Below, in pieces: positions 7,922 to 14,979 of a DNA stretch of 64,000 bases. The first letter of the stretch is position 1. Every line of letters starts with the position of its first letter. Origin of the DNA: PALSA-968 sp964387075 (GTDB lineage Bacteria; Bacteroidota; Bacteroidia; B-17B0; Aurantibacillaceae); contig CAYLVB010000012.1 in assembly GCA_964387075.1 (NCBI GenBank), positions 62,001 through 126,000 on the forward strand, read 5' to 3'. The notes beneath the pieces were generated by a model. The model saw nothing but the letters and a program-made list of their open reading frames with translations. It was not told the origin of the DNA and made no database searches. The position numbers were made by a program, and so were the translations under genes.

Positions 7922-9721
7922 GTGGCAGACATAATAAAACTTTTACCGGAGAATATTTCCAACCAGATAGCGGCAGGTGAGGTGGTGCAGCGTCCGGCCT
8001 CTGCGGTGAAGGAACTTTTAGAGAACTCGATCGACGCCGGCGCTTCGCAAATATCCTTGATCATCAAGGAAGGCGGAAAAGCGCTTATACAGGTCATCGA
8101 TAACGGCAAGGGCATGAGCGAGACCGACGCGCGTATGTGCTTTGAAAGACACGCCACTTCCAAGATCACAACGGCCGACGATCTTTTTGCCATCAAAACA
8201 AAAGGATTTCGCGGAGAAGCGATGGCCGCCATTGCTTCGGTAACGCAGGTTGAATTAAAGACCAAACAGGCCGGGGCTACAGCCGGTACTTGCGTTATCA
8301 TAGAAGGCGGCGATCATAAAAGCCAGGAACCTTGTCAATGCGCGCAAGGCACCTCAGTAAGTATTAAGAATTTATTTTTCAATGTTCCGGCCCGTCGTAA
8401 TTTTTTGAAAGACGACGCGGTGGAACTGCGCCATATCATTGATGAGTTTGAACGTGTGGCTTTGGCTCACCCCGAGATCGCTTTCAAACTCAACAGCAAC
8501 GGGAATGAAGTGTACAATCTCGGAGCAACTACCTTGATCAACCGCATTACCGGTCTTCTTGGCAACAACCTCAAGGATAAACTGGTTTCGGTAAATGAAG
8601 AATCTCCTAATATCACCATTCGCGGTTATGTAGGTACTCCCGCTTCGGCAAAGAAACGTCGCGGCCTGCAGTATTTCTTCGTAAACAATCGTTTTATAAA
8701 GAACGGTTACCTGCATCATGCCATGATGGGAGCTTACGAGCAATTGGTAGCCGGGGATGAATTTCCCGCGTATTTCATTTTTATTGATGTGCCCGCCAAG
8801 AGCATCGACGTAAATATTCACCCTACAAAAACAGAAGTGAAGTTCGAGGACGAGAAGAATCTCTACGCGATAGTAAAGACCTCCGTGAAACGTGCCTTGG
8901 GAAAGAACAACCTGGCGCCTTCCATCGATTTTGATGTGGAGCAGATCATTGAGTTCAATTACGGCAAACAAACAGGTGAAGTGAAAACACCACAGATACG
9001 CGTAAATCCATCGTATAACCCATTCACCGAAAAAACCGAACCCGGTAAACCTGCCACGGATTGGCAATCGCTTTACCAGGATTATATCAACCCGAACACC
9101 GCCGCCTCATTGCCCCAGGATGAACATCTTTTCAAAAAAGAGACGGAACACTTTGTGGTGCCCGATAAATTCTTCCAGCTGCAATTAAAATACATTGTGG
9201 CCGCCTATGGCGACGGACTTCTGCTCATCGATCAGCAACGCGCGCACGAAAGGATCATGTATGAACATTACCGCCAGGCTTCGCAACACCCGGCGCATTC
9301 TCAGCAGGAACTGTTCCCGCAAACCATCGAACTTTCGGGAGTGGATATGCTCTTATTGAAGGAGCTCAACGATGACCTGAAGAAGCTGGGCTTCGACATC
9401 CTGCCTTTTGGCAAGGATACTGTGGTGATACAAGGTGTGCCGGCCGATCTGAGCTCGCTAAACAGCACGGAAGTATTGCACGGCCTGCTGGAGAACTATA
9501 AGCTCAACAACCTGGATGTGAAACTGGATAAGAACGAAAACATCTGCCGCTCCCTGGCCCGGAACACCTGTATCAAGTATGGCAAAGAACTGCAGCGCGA
9601 AGAAATGAAATTACTGATGGAACATCTTTTCAGCTGCGAGAACCATTCTTTCAGCCCGACCGGAAAAGTGGTGTATACCCGGATCGATATCATAGACCTT
9701 GATAAACTCTTTCGTAAATAA
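7922..9721 (+). CDS. mutL: DNA mismatch repair protein MutL
   Basis: The GTG start at 7922 follows a purine-rich GGAGGAGAGGAAGG. The 599-residue protein has the GHKL ATPase motifs of MutL: ELLENSIDAGA (residues 32-42), DNGKGM, and GFRGEAMAAIAS near residue 100. An S5-like middle domain follows (VNIHPTKTEVKF). The C-terminal dimerisation/endonuclease domain has IDQQRAHERIMYEHY around residue 439. This corresponds to the metal-binding endonuclease motif DQHAxxExxxxE, with both glutamates in place but H and A replaced by Q and R. MutL links MutS mismatch recognition to strand removal. The stop overlaps the start of the rhomboid gene by one base (TAATG). Confidence 0.97.
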   Translation: MADIIKLLPENISNQIAAGEVVQRPASAVKELLENSIDAGASQISLIIKEGGKALIQVIDNGKGMSETDARMCFERHATSKITTADDLFAIKTKGFRGEAMAAIASVTQVELKTKQAGATAGTCVIIEGGDHKSQEPCQCAQGTSVSIKNLFFNVPARRNFLKDDAVELRHIIDEFERVALAHPEIAFKLNSNGNEVYNLGATTLINRITGLLGNNLKDKLVSVNEESPNITIRGYVGTPASAKKRRGLQYFFVNNRFIKNGYLHHAMMGAYEQLVAGDEFPAYFIFIDVPAKSIDVNIHPTKTEVKFEDEKNLYAIVKTSVKRALGKNNLAPSIDFDVEQIIEFNYGKQTGEVKTPQIRVNPSYNPFTEKTEPGKPATDWQSLYQDYINPNTAASLPQDEHLFKKETEHFVVPDKFFQLQLKYIVAAYGDGLLLIDQQRAHERIMYEHYRQASQHPAHSQQELFPQTIELSGVDMLLLKELNDDLKKLGFDILPFGKDTVVIQGVPADLSSLNSTEVLHGLLENYKLNNLDVKLDKNENICRSLARNTCIKYGKELQREEMKLLMEHLFSCENHSFSPTGKVVYTRIDIIDLDKLFRK

Positions 9722-10416
9722 TGTACAACCTGCGCAATATACCCACCGTTACCAAGAACATCCTTATCATTACGGTGATCGCCTTCATCGCCACCAATCT
9801 TTTAAAGAACAAAGTAGATCTAACGAATATACTTGGACTGCATTATTTCCAGGCTTCGAATTTTAAGCCCTACCAATTCGTTACGTATATCTTCATGCAT
9901 GGTAATTTCATGCATATCTTCTTTAACATGCTGGCTGTTTTTATGTTTGGCGCGGTGCTGGAGAATGCATGGGGACCCAAAAAATTCCTTGTCTTCTATA
10001 TTGTTACTGGTCTTGGGGCTGCGATCACACAGTTGACCGTGTATTATTTTCAGATCACACCAAAGTTGGAAGATTGGCAGGCAGCTTTTGACTTAACTAC
10101 CGACTACAAGATTCAAGCCGCCATGCTGGAAGATAAAAAGCAATATCTCAATCAATTTGTGGTAGTAGGCGCCTCGGGCTCTTTATTTGGTTTACTGATC
10201 GCCTTCGGTATCATGTTCCCGAATGCGGAATTAATGATGCTATTTCTGCCCATTCCTATAAAAGCCAAATATTTCGTCGCCATTTATGGCGCCATTGAAC
10301 TTTTTTCAGGTATCCGAAACAGCGCCGGTGATGACGTAGCCCATTTCGCTCATCTTGGCGGAATGCTGTTTGGTTTTATATTATTGATGATTTGGCGAAG
10401 AAAACCGCGGTATTAG
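9721..10416 (+). CDS. Rhomboid-family intramembrane serine protease
   Basis: The 231-residue polytopic membrane protein has the rhomboid signature: HGNFMHIFFNMLAVFMFG (the conserved H...N region in helix 2), the catalytic serine in VVGASGSLFGLLIAFG (residues about 148-163), and the catalytic histidine in VAHFAHLGGMLFGFILL near residue 208. Six hydrophobic segments can be followed. It cleaves membrane-spanning substrates within the bilayer; the substrate is unknown. The loop between helices 2 and 3 (about residues 97-143, QITPKLEDWQAAFDLTTDY) is long for the family. It is translationally coupled to mutL through a one-base TAATG overlap. Confidence 0.93.
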   Translation: MYNLRNIPTVTKNILIITVIAFIATNLLKNKVDLTNILGLHYFQASNFKPYQFVTYIFMHGNFMHIFFNMLAVFMFGAVLENAWGPKKFLVFYIVTGLGAAITQLTVYYFQITPKLEDWQAAFDLTTDYKIQAAMLEDKKQYLNQFVVVGASGSLFGLLIAFGIMFPNAELMMLFLPIPIKAKYFVAIYGAIELFSGIRNSAGDDVAHFAHLGGMLFGFILLMIWRRKPRY

Positions 10417-10430
10417 TGATTGCACCCAAA

Positions 10431-10447
10431 CACCCCCCTAAAGGGTG
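10431..10447. terminator. Short G/C hairpin after the rhomboid gene
   Basis: CACCC...GGGTG forms a five-base stem around CCCTAAA, 15 nt after the rhomboid stop. No T-run follows on the plus strand, so it may be an intergenic hairpin and not a true terminator. Confidence 0.3.
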
Positions 10448-10479
10448 AGGCTCAAATTTATCTTTCAAAATTCTGTATT

Positions 10480-10499
10480 TGTCTAAATGTTTTTAGACA
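10480..10499. promoter_or_regulatory. 20-bp palindrome, candidate operator
   Basis: Half-sites TGTCTAAA and TTTAGACA are perfect inverted repeats separated by four bases (TGTT). The element lies where the -33 box would be for the TACCTTTG -7 box at 10515-10522, so a dimeric regulator bound here should block the promoter of the 10548 gene. It has no T-run and is not a terminator. Confidence 0.5.
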
Positions 10500-10514
10500 C
10501 AGGCCTTTCCTACT

Positions 10515-10522
10515 TACCTTTG
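10515..10522 (+). promoter_or_regulatory. Bacteroidota-type -7 box TACCTTTG
   Basis: TACCTTTG fits TAnnTTTG and lies 26 nt before the ATG at 10548. The -33 region is occupied by the palindrome at 10480-10499 (TTTTTA at about 19 nt). Confidence 0.5.
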
Positions 10523-10547
10523 CAATCTAAAGATAACCACCGTGAGT

Positions 10548-11093
10548 ATGAAAAAAATCCTTGTCCTCTTCGCCGCCTTCCTCGCCCTATCAGTAAGCGC
10601 CCGTGAATTCAAAGATATTATATCGGCACAGGCCGCGCAGGTTAACCGGGTGAACAACGACGATATGTCGATTGAACTGCCCAACTTCATCTTCTCGCAT
10701 ACCAACACCAAGGTCACCATTCGCTTCAAGAACCCTATTCACGATAAATTAACAAGCAACGGATACAAATTGAACTTTATCGTTAATGGTAACGACCAAT
10801 TGGTTGCGTTCGACCAGGCCGGTGTAGGCAGTTTTACTTATACCTTTAAAAAGGACGACCAGCTGAACATACTTTTTGAAGATGCTTCCTTTAACCAGGA
10901 GATCCCGGTGATCTCTGTCTGGTATATGGTGTTGCCTTTGTTCGGTCTGCTTTTATTCCTGGGCTATAAACTGGCCTTTTCACGCAAGAAAATGACGGTG
11001 ATCACCAATCGCGGGGTCATTGAGCAAGTGAACCCTGGTAGTAAAGCGGGCAGCCTGAAATTAGTAAAGGAAGAAGAAGAGATCTTAGCCTAA
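10548..11093 (+). CDS. Exported single-pass membrane protein of unknown function
   Basis: The ATG at 10548 gives MKKILVLFAAFLALSVSA, a signal peptide; a GTG two codons earlier is less likely. The mature part (about residues 20-120) looks like a beta-rich domain with IRFKNPIHDKL and FIVNGNDQLVAFDQAGVGSF. A transmembrane segment follows at about residues 128-144 (VWYMVLPLFGLLLFLGYKL), then a roughly 35-residue tail (KKMTVITNRGVIEQVNPGSK). The N-terminal domain would be in the periplasm and the tail in the cytoplasm. I do not recognise the family. Its 3' end overlaps the convergent coaE by 9 bp. The palindrome over its promoter suggests repressor control. Confidence 0.75.
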   Translation: MKKILVLFAAFLALSVSAREFKDIISAQAAQVNRVNNDDMSIELPNFIFSHTNTKVTIRFKNPIHDKLTSNGYKLNFIVNGNDQLVAFDQAGVGSFTYTFKKDDQLNILFEDASFNQEIPVISVWYMVLPLFGLLLFLGYKLAFSRKKMTVITNRGVIEQVNPGSKAGSLKLVKEEEEILA

Positions 11094-11666
11094 AAGTGCT
11101 TCGTGCACCTTCATCACCTGCGGGATCAGTAATTTGCTCTCGTTGTTCTCAATTACCCAATCAGCTTTTTTCGTTTTTTCATCGTCGGGCCATTGCCTGA
11201 CCATGATATTCTCTATCTCGGCTTTGCTTAGCCCGTCGCGTTTCAAAATCCTTTTTTTTCGTAATTCGGCATTGCCGGTAATTAACAGGATCTTATCCAG
11301 CGAGGCGGCAATACCAGCCTCAAATAGTAAGGCGCTTTCCTTAACAATATAAGCTTCTTTTTTATGCGCCTTTTTAAAAGAGTCAAAATCCTTCTTTACC
11401 GTCGGGTGAATGATAGCATTTATCTTTTTCAGCATCTCAGGATCCGAGAATATGCTTGAACGCACGAAGTCCTTGTCCAGCTCCCCGGCGCCGCGATAGG
11501 CCTTTTTTCCAAGAAGCGCTTCTACTTTCCAGCGCACATCCGCTTCAAAATAAAGTTCTTTGGCTCTCTCATCTGAATTGTAAACGGCCACACCCAGGGT
11601 AGCGAATATCTTCGCCACCACGCTCTTGCCGCTGCCTATGCCGCCTGTTAAACCTAAGATCTTCAT
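11085..11666 (-). CDS. coaE: Dephospho-CoA kinase
   Basis: The 193-residue protein opens MKILGLTGGIGSGKSVVAKIF, with the P-loop GGIGSGKS, then NSDERAKELYFEAD and IIHPTVKKDFDSF, all CoaE hallmarks. It phosphorylates the 3'-hydroxyl of dephospho-CoA, the last step of coenzyme A synthesis, in the cytosol. Length is typical. The ATG (11664-11666) overlaps the TGA of the upstream putative lipoprotein gene by four bases (ATGA), implying coupled translation. The 3' end overlaps the convergent 10548 gene by 9 bp. Confidence 0.96.
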   Translation of the reverse strand: MKILGLTGGIGSGKSVVAKIFATLGVAVYNSDERAKELYFEADVRWKVEALLGKKAYRGAGELDKDFVRSSIFSDPEMLKKINAIIHPTVKKDFDSFKKAHKKEAYIVKESALLFEAGIAASLDKILLITGNAELRKKRILKRDGLSKAEIENIMVRQWPDDEKTKKADWVIENNESKLLIPQVMKVHEALLG

Positions 11667-12229
11667 GGTTTGAATGGGTTCACCAATTTAAAACTTTTAT
11701 TCGACACCTTCTCTAAAGGCATCTCAAGGTTCATCTCCTCGGCGGTGCCTGCTCTGTTCTTTAGGGTGATGGCCAGCCTCGCCCTCAGCTTCTTCTTTTT
11801 TACTCCCGGTATTTGCAGCAGGTAATCACTTGCGTAAAGCGGCGATACGGCATCGGCCGGCACCACACGCTGTCGCGGTTCCTTGAACAGGTCGGGATCT
11901 TTGCTACGACCCACCAGCGAATCGTCGGCAAATATCTCCAGGTTCTGATAATGTATGCTGTATTCCCTCGTGCTCAGCCCTTTTCCTTTCACTGTGTACT
12001 GGATCCGCATCTTTTGGCGGCCCACTTTAAAAAAGAAGAAAGGCAGCCAAAGATTCCTTTCTCGTGGAACTAAGCTGAAATGGAATTGCAAAGAATCTTT
12101 ATTGAAATCGTAATGAGAAGAAAGCAGTTTGGCCTTGTATTGGTAAACAGTGATATTGGTCCTTACAAAGCAGGAAGAAAAAAACAGCGTTAAAAACAGG
12201 AAAAAAGAAGCAGTTCTTATTGAGCGCAC
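11663..12229 (-). CDS. Putative lipoprotein of unknown function, upstream of coaE
   Basis: The 188-residue protein has a short charged start, a hydrophobic stretch and a lipobox-like LFFSSC (cysteine at about residue 20), so it is probably a lipoprotein. The mature part is beta-rich in appearance, with paired charged strands (HYDFNKDSLQFHFSLVPRER and RARLAITLKNRAGTAEEM). The segment between them (MRIQYTVKGKGLSTREYSI) looks like a beta-sandwich too. I know no function. It overlaps coaE by 4 nt (ATGA) and lies 3 nt from the MaoC gene upstream, so the three minus-strand genes are likely one operon. Confidence 0.75.
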   Translation of the reverse strand: MRSIRTASFFLFLTLFFSSCFVRTNITVYQYKAKLLSSHYDFNKDSLQFHFSLVPRERNLWLPFFFFKVGRQKMRIQYTVKGKGLSTREYSIHYQNLEIFADDSLVGRSKDPDLFKEPRQRVVPADAVSPLYASDYLLQIPGVKKKKLRARLAITLKNRAGTAEEMNLEMPLEKVSNKSFKLVNPFKP

Positions 12230-12232
12230 GGC

Positions 12233-12640
12233 TTACCTGATCTTTTCCACGTTCATCACAACAGCCTCGCCGCTGGTACATATCAACCCGGTGGTTTTGT
12301 CTTTGATAACCGTTTCAATAACGGCCCGGTTCTTATCCTTTATAGCCTCTTTTACAGTAAAGATAGCCTCGTAATTCACGTCCACATACATGGGCTTTAA
12401 GAAATTTAACGACTGTTTTAGGTAGATCGTTCCTTCGCCGGGAAAAAGGGTGCCAAAGACCTTAGAGAACAGGGAGGCGCTAAGCATTCCGTGCATAATT
12501 GGGCGTTTGAACATGGTCTTGGCGGCATAGGCCGCGTCCAGGTGAACGGGGTTTTTGTCGCCTGTACATTGGGCAAAAGCGGCTACTTCGGCCTGGCTAA
12601 AGCTAAAATCGTGTGAATAGGTCTGTCCGGTCTCTATCAT
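12233..12640 (-). CDS. MaoC-like (hot-dog) dehydratase/hydratase
   Basis: The 135-residue hot-dog fold protein carries the MaoC/R-hydratase active-site run FAQCTGDKNPVHLDAAYA (catalytic Asp and His, about residues 23-40), followed by RPIMHGMLSASLFSKVFGT. The family hydrates 2-enoyl-CoA to (R)-3-hydroxyacyl-CoA or handles related acyl-CoA substrates in the cytosol. Length is normal for a single-domain member. It is the first gene of the minus-strand set with the lipoprotein and coaE; the CoA link with coaE may be coincidental. A TAnnTTTG box lies just upstream. Confidence 0.88.
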   Translation of the reverse strand: MIETGQTYSHDFSFSQAEVAAFAQCTGDKNPVHLDAAYAAKTMFKRPIMHGMLSASLFSKVFGTLFPGEGTIYLKQSLNFLKPMYVDVNYEAIFTVKEAIKDKNRAVIETVIKDKTTGLICTSGEAVVMNVEKIR

Positions 12641-12657
12641 ATGGCTAAATATCTATA

Positions 12658-12665
12658 CAAATGTA
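12658..12665 (-). promoter_or_regulatory. Candidate -7 box TACATTTG for the MaoC-lipoprotein-coaE genes
   Basis: The minus strand reads TACATTTG 17 nt before the MaoC ATG. A weak TTAG at about 20 nt upstream is the best -33 match. Confidence 0.4.
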
Positions 12666-12723
12666 AAATTTTCCGCCAATATCGGCTAATACCTGCATAA
12701 AACTGACAATTTTTCGCATCCCC

Positions 12724-12753
12724 TTGACTGGCAACATATTTGACGTATTTTTG
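12724..12753 (+). promoter_or_regulatory. grpE-dnaJ promoter (TTG-N19-TATTTTTG)
   Basis: CTTG at about 12723-12726 and TATTTTTG at 12746-12753 are separated by 19 bases, the canonical spacing for the Bacteroidota housekeeping sigma factor. Transcription would start near 12760, about 40 nt before grpE. Confidence 0.6.
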
Positions 12754-12760
12754 TCCCGAA

Positions 12761-12780
12761 GGGACCACTATGTGGTGCCC
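12761..12780 (+). promoter_or_regulatory. Leader hairpin in the grpE 5' UTR
   Basis: GGGACCAC and GTGGTGCCC pair around a TAT loop (eight pairs with one bulged G), directly downstream of the predicted start site and 20 nt before the grpE ATG. A smaller overlapping pairing, GTCCC with GGGAC at 12753-12765, is mutually exclusive with it. It could act as a thermosensing or protective leader. Confidence 0.4.
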
Positions 12781-12800
12781 TGATAAAAAAAGCGCATAGT

Positions 12801-13355
12801 ATGAGCGACGAGACCAGGAATGATAAGGAAGTAGAGAGCGAAAAAGTGGAGGGAACCGATACCAAAAAAGTGGAGGGAGCCGATACGGAAAAGAAGGAAG
12901 AGGTGGTAGCCGAACTTACCCCCGAGCAAAAGATTGCTGAGCTGAACGATAAATACCTGCGTTTGTACGCGGAGTTTGATAATTTCCGTAAGCGCAGCAT
13001 GAAGGAACGGGTAGAGTATTTGAAATTCGCCGGCGAGGAGGCATACAAAGCGTTTCTTCCTGTGGTGGATGATTTTGAAAGAGGGCTGAAAGCAAGTGAG
13101 AGCGCCACCGACCTTAAAGCTGTGCACGAGGGGGTGCAGCTTATTTACACCAAGCTCAATTCCATCTTAAAACAAAAAGGAATAGAGCCCATGGATAGCA
13201 AAGGAAAGGATTTTGACCCCGAGATCATGGAGGCGATCACCAATATTCCGGCGCCAACACCTGAGCTGAAAGGCAAGGTGGTGGATGAAGTGGAAAAAGG
13301 ATATGTATTTAACGGTAAAGTGATCCGCTACGCTAAAGTGGTAGTGGGAATTTAA
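12801..13355 (+). CDS. grpE: Nucleotide exchange factor GrpE
   Basis: The 184-residue protein has an acidic, low-complexity N-terminus (about residues 1-45, with EKVEGTDTKKVEGADTEKKE, a short internal duplication). The GrpE coiled coil comes next (KYLRLYAEFDNFRKRSMKE), then the C-terminal beta domain ending KGYVFNGKVIRYAKVVVG, the family's closing motif. It releases ADP from DnaK and helps the heat-shock folding cycle in the cytosol. The dnaJ ATG follows its stop by one base. A canonical promoter and hairpin leader lie upstream. Confidence 0.97.
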   Translation: MSDETRNDKEVESEKVEGTDTKKVEGADTEKKEEVVAELTPEQKIAELNDKYLRLYAEFDNFRKRSMKERVEYLKFAGEEAYKAFLPVVDDFERGLKASESATDLKAVHEGVQLIYTKLNSILKQKGIEPMDSKGKDFDPEIMEAITNIPAPTPELKGKVVDEVEKGYVFNGKVIRYAKVVVGI

Positions 13356-13356
13356 T

Positions 13357-14505
13357 ATGGCCAAACGCGATTATTACGAAATACTGGGAGTTGGCCGCGG
13401 GGCTAACGAAGATGAGATCAAAAAGGCTTATCGTAAGCTGGCTATTAAATACCATCCCGATAAAAATCCCGGCAATAAAGCGGCCGAAGAAAGTTTCAAG
13501 GAAGCAGCCGAAGCTTACGAGGTTTTGAGCGATGCGCAAAAACGCCAACGTTACAACCAGTTTGGTCACGCGGCAAACGCTTCCTCGGCTTCCGGTGGAG
13601 GAGGAGGTTACGGCGGTGGCGGAATGAACATGGATGATATCTTCTCGCAGTTTGGCGACATCTTTGGCGGCGCTTTTGGTGGCGGTGCAGGATCGCGTGG
13701 AGGAGGAAGAAGAGTGAACCGCGGTTCTAACATCCGCATCAAGGTAAAAATGAACCTCGCCGAGATCGCGCACGGTACCGAGAAAAAAATTAAAGTAAGT
13801 AAACACGTAGCTTGTCACACCTGTCACGGAAGTGGTGCCAAGAGCGGAGCTACAGAGACCTGCCGCATGTGTAGCGGAAGCGGTGTATATACGCAGATGC
13901 GCCAGACAATTCTGGGCATGATGCAAACGCAAACCACCTGCAGCAGCTGCGGCGGCCAGGGGCAGATCATCAAAGAAAAATGCGGCACCTGTCACGGCGA
14001 CGGCGTGGAGCGCGGCGAGGAAGTGATCAATATCAATATTCCCGCGGGAGTAGCGGAGGGCATGCAGCTTTCTATGAGCGGTAAAGGAAATGCCGCGCCA
14101 AGGGGAGGGGTGAACGGAGATCTTTTGATCGTTATTGAAGAAGAAGAGCACGCGGAGCTGAAGCGCGACGGACATAATTTATTTTACGAGTGTTATGTGA
14201 ATTTTGCCGACGCGGCACTTGGCACTTCGGTTGAAGTTCCAACCGTAGATGGTAAGGCGAAGATCAAGATCGATCCGGGCACACAAAGCGGAAAAGTACT
14301 GCGTTTGAAAGGGAAAGGTTTACCCGATGTGAACTCCTATCACAAAGGAGATCTGCTGGTGAACATTAATATTTGGACACCTACACATTTGTCATCCGAA
14401 GAAAAGAAACTCATCGAAAAACTGCGCGAGTCTCAAAACTTCAAGCCTAACCCGAGTAAGAGCAACAAGACCTTCTTTGAGAGGATGAAGGAGTATTTCG
14501 AATAA
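13357..14505 (+). CDS. dnaJ: Molecular chaperone DnaJ
   Basis: The 382-residue protein has all DnaJ parts: a J domain with the HPD tripeptide (KYHPDKNPGN, about residues 30-39), a Gly/Phe-rich linker (residues about 75-125), and four zinc-binding CxxCxGxG repeats (CHTCHGSG, CRMCSGSG, CSSCGGQG, CGTCHGDG, about residues 150-210). The substrate-binding C-terminal domain includes VDGKAKIKIDPGTQSGKVLR. It delivers clients to DnaK and stimulates its ATPase. Spacing of one base from grpE marks an operon; dnaK is not in the window. Confidence 0.98.
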   Translation: MAKRDYYEILGVGRGANEDEIKKAYRKLAIKYHPDKNPGNKAAEESFKEAAEAYEVLSDAQKRQRYNQFGHAANASSASGGGGGYGGGGMNMDDIFSQFGDIFGGAFGGGAGSRGGGRRVNRGSNIRIKVKMNLAEIAHGTEKKIKVSKHVACHTCHGSGAKSGATETCRMCSGSGVYTQMRQTILGMMQTQTTCSSCGGQGQIIKEKCGTCHGDGVERGEEVININIPAGVAEGMQLSMSGKGNAAPRGGVNGDLLIVIEEEEHAELKRDGHNLFYECYVNFADAALGTSVEVPTVDGKAKIKIDPGTQSGKVLRLKGKGLPDVNSYHKGDLLVNINIWTPTHLSSEEKKLIEKLRESQNFKPNPSKSNKTFFERMKEYFE

Positions 14506-14514
14506 TTTCTTTAG

Positions 14515-14601
14515 GAGAACAAAAAATTCTCCCCTTTCAGGAGAGACGTCCTAACAGTTCCGCAGAGTGTAACGTTGACGGAGGGGTCGGGGATAGCAGG
14601 A
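14515..14601. repeat. Intergenic repeat-like element after dnaJ
   Basis: A run of short inverted motifs (TCTCCCC...GGAGAG, CCGCAGAG...GACGGAGGGG) fills the 96-bp gap between dnaJ and the convergent small gene. It resembles the G/C-rich dispersed elements seen at 21272, 42991 and 58469. It may also end transcription from both sides, though no clear T-run follows. Confidence 0.4.
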
Positions 14602-14979
14602 TCATTTATCGGAGACTGTCCTCTCCACCTGCATCTTCACCCAATTATCATACTCGCAGCTGAGAACTGTAAAAAGATATCCGTTACTTTTCCATTTGTA
14701 AGGCGCTTTGCCATGTTCCCAATGATCGTCCTCCACTTTCTTTTTGCCGAACAGATAAGTAAAAGCAAATCCCAGGGGAGATTCAGGCCCATCGGCCGAA
14801 ACCATTTTGTGGGAATTTCCTTCGAAGGTGATGGTTAGACTGTCACCAACCTTCCGGGAATCTTTCAATTTCAAATTGAATACCTCGCCCAATTTAACTG
14901 CGCCCTTAGTTGCCGACTGAGCAAACGTAAACGCCGATAGCAACAACATATAACCAAGAACTAAATGTCTATTTCCCAT
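14602..14979 (-). CDS. Small secreted protein of unknown function
   Basis: The 125-residue protein starts with a signal peptide (LVLGYMLLLSAFTFAQ). The mature domain (about 105 residues) has alternating charged and hydrophobic strands (LGEVFNLKLKDSRKVGDSLTITFEGNSHKM), suggesting a small beta-sandwich like periplasmic inhibitor or lectin folds. It ends NWVKMQVERTVSDK. Its ATG lies inside the 3' end of the upstream TPR gene (11-nt overlap), so the two are cotranscribed. No name can be given. Confidence 0.7.
   Translation of the reverse strand: MGNRHLVLGYMLLLSAFTFAQSATKGAVKLGEVFNLKLKDSRKVGDSLTITFEGNSHKMVSADGPESPLGFAFTYLFGKKKVEDDHWEHGKAPYKWKSNGYLFTVLSCEYDNWVKMQVERTVSDK

Noticed and set aside
13333..14175. 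280-codon frame antisense to dnaJ
   Set aside because: The plus-strand frame is unambiguous DnaJ with all motifs.
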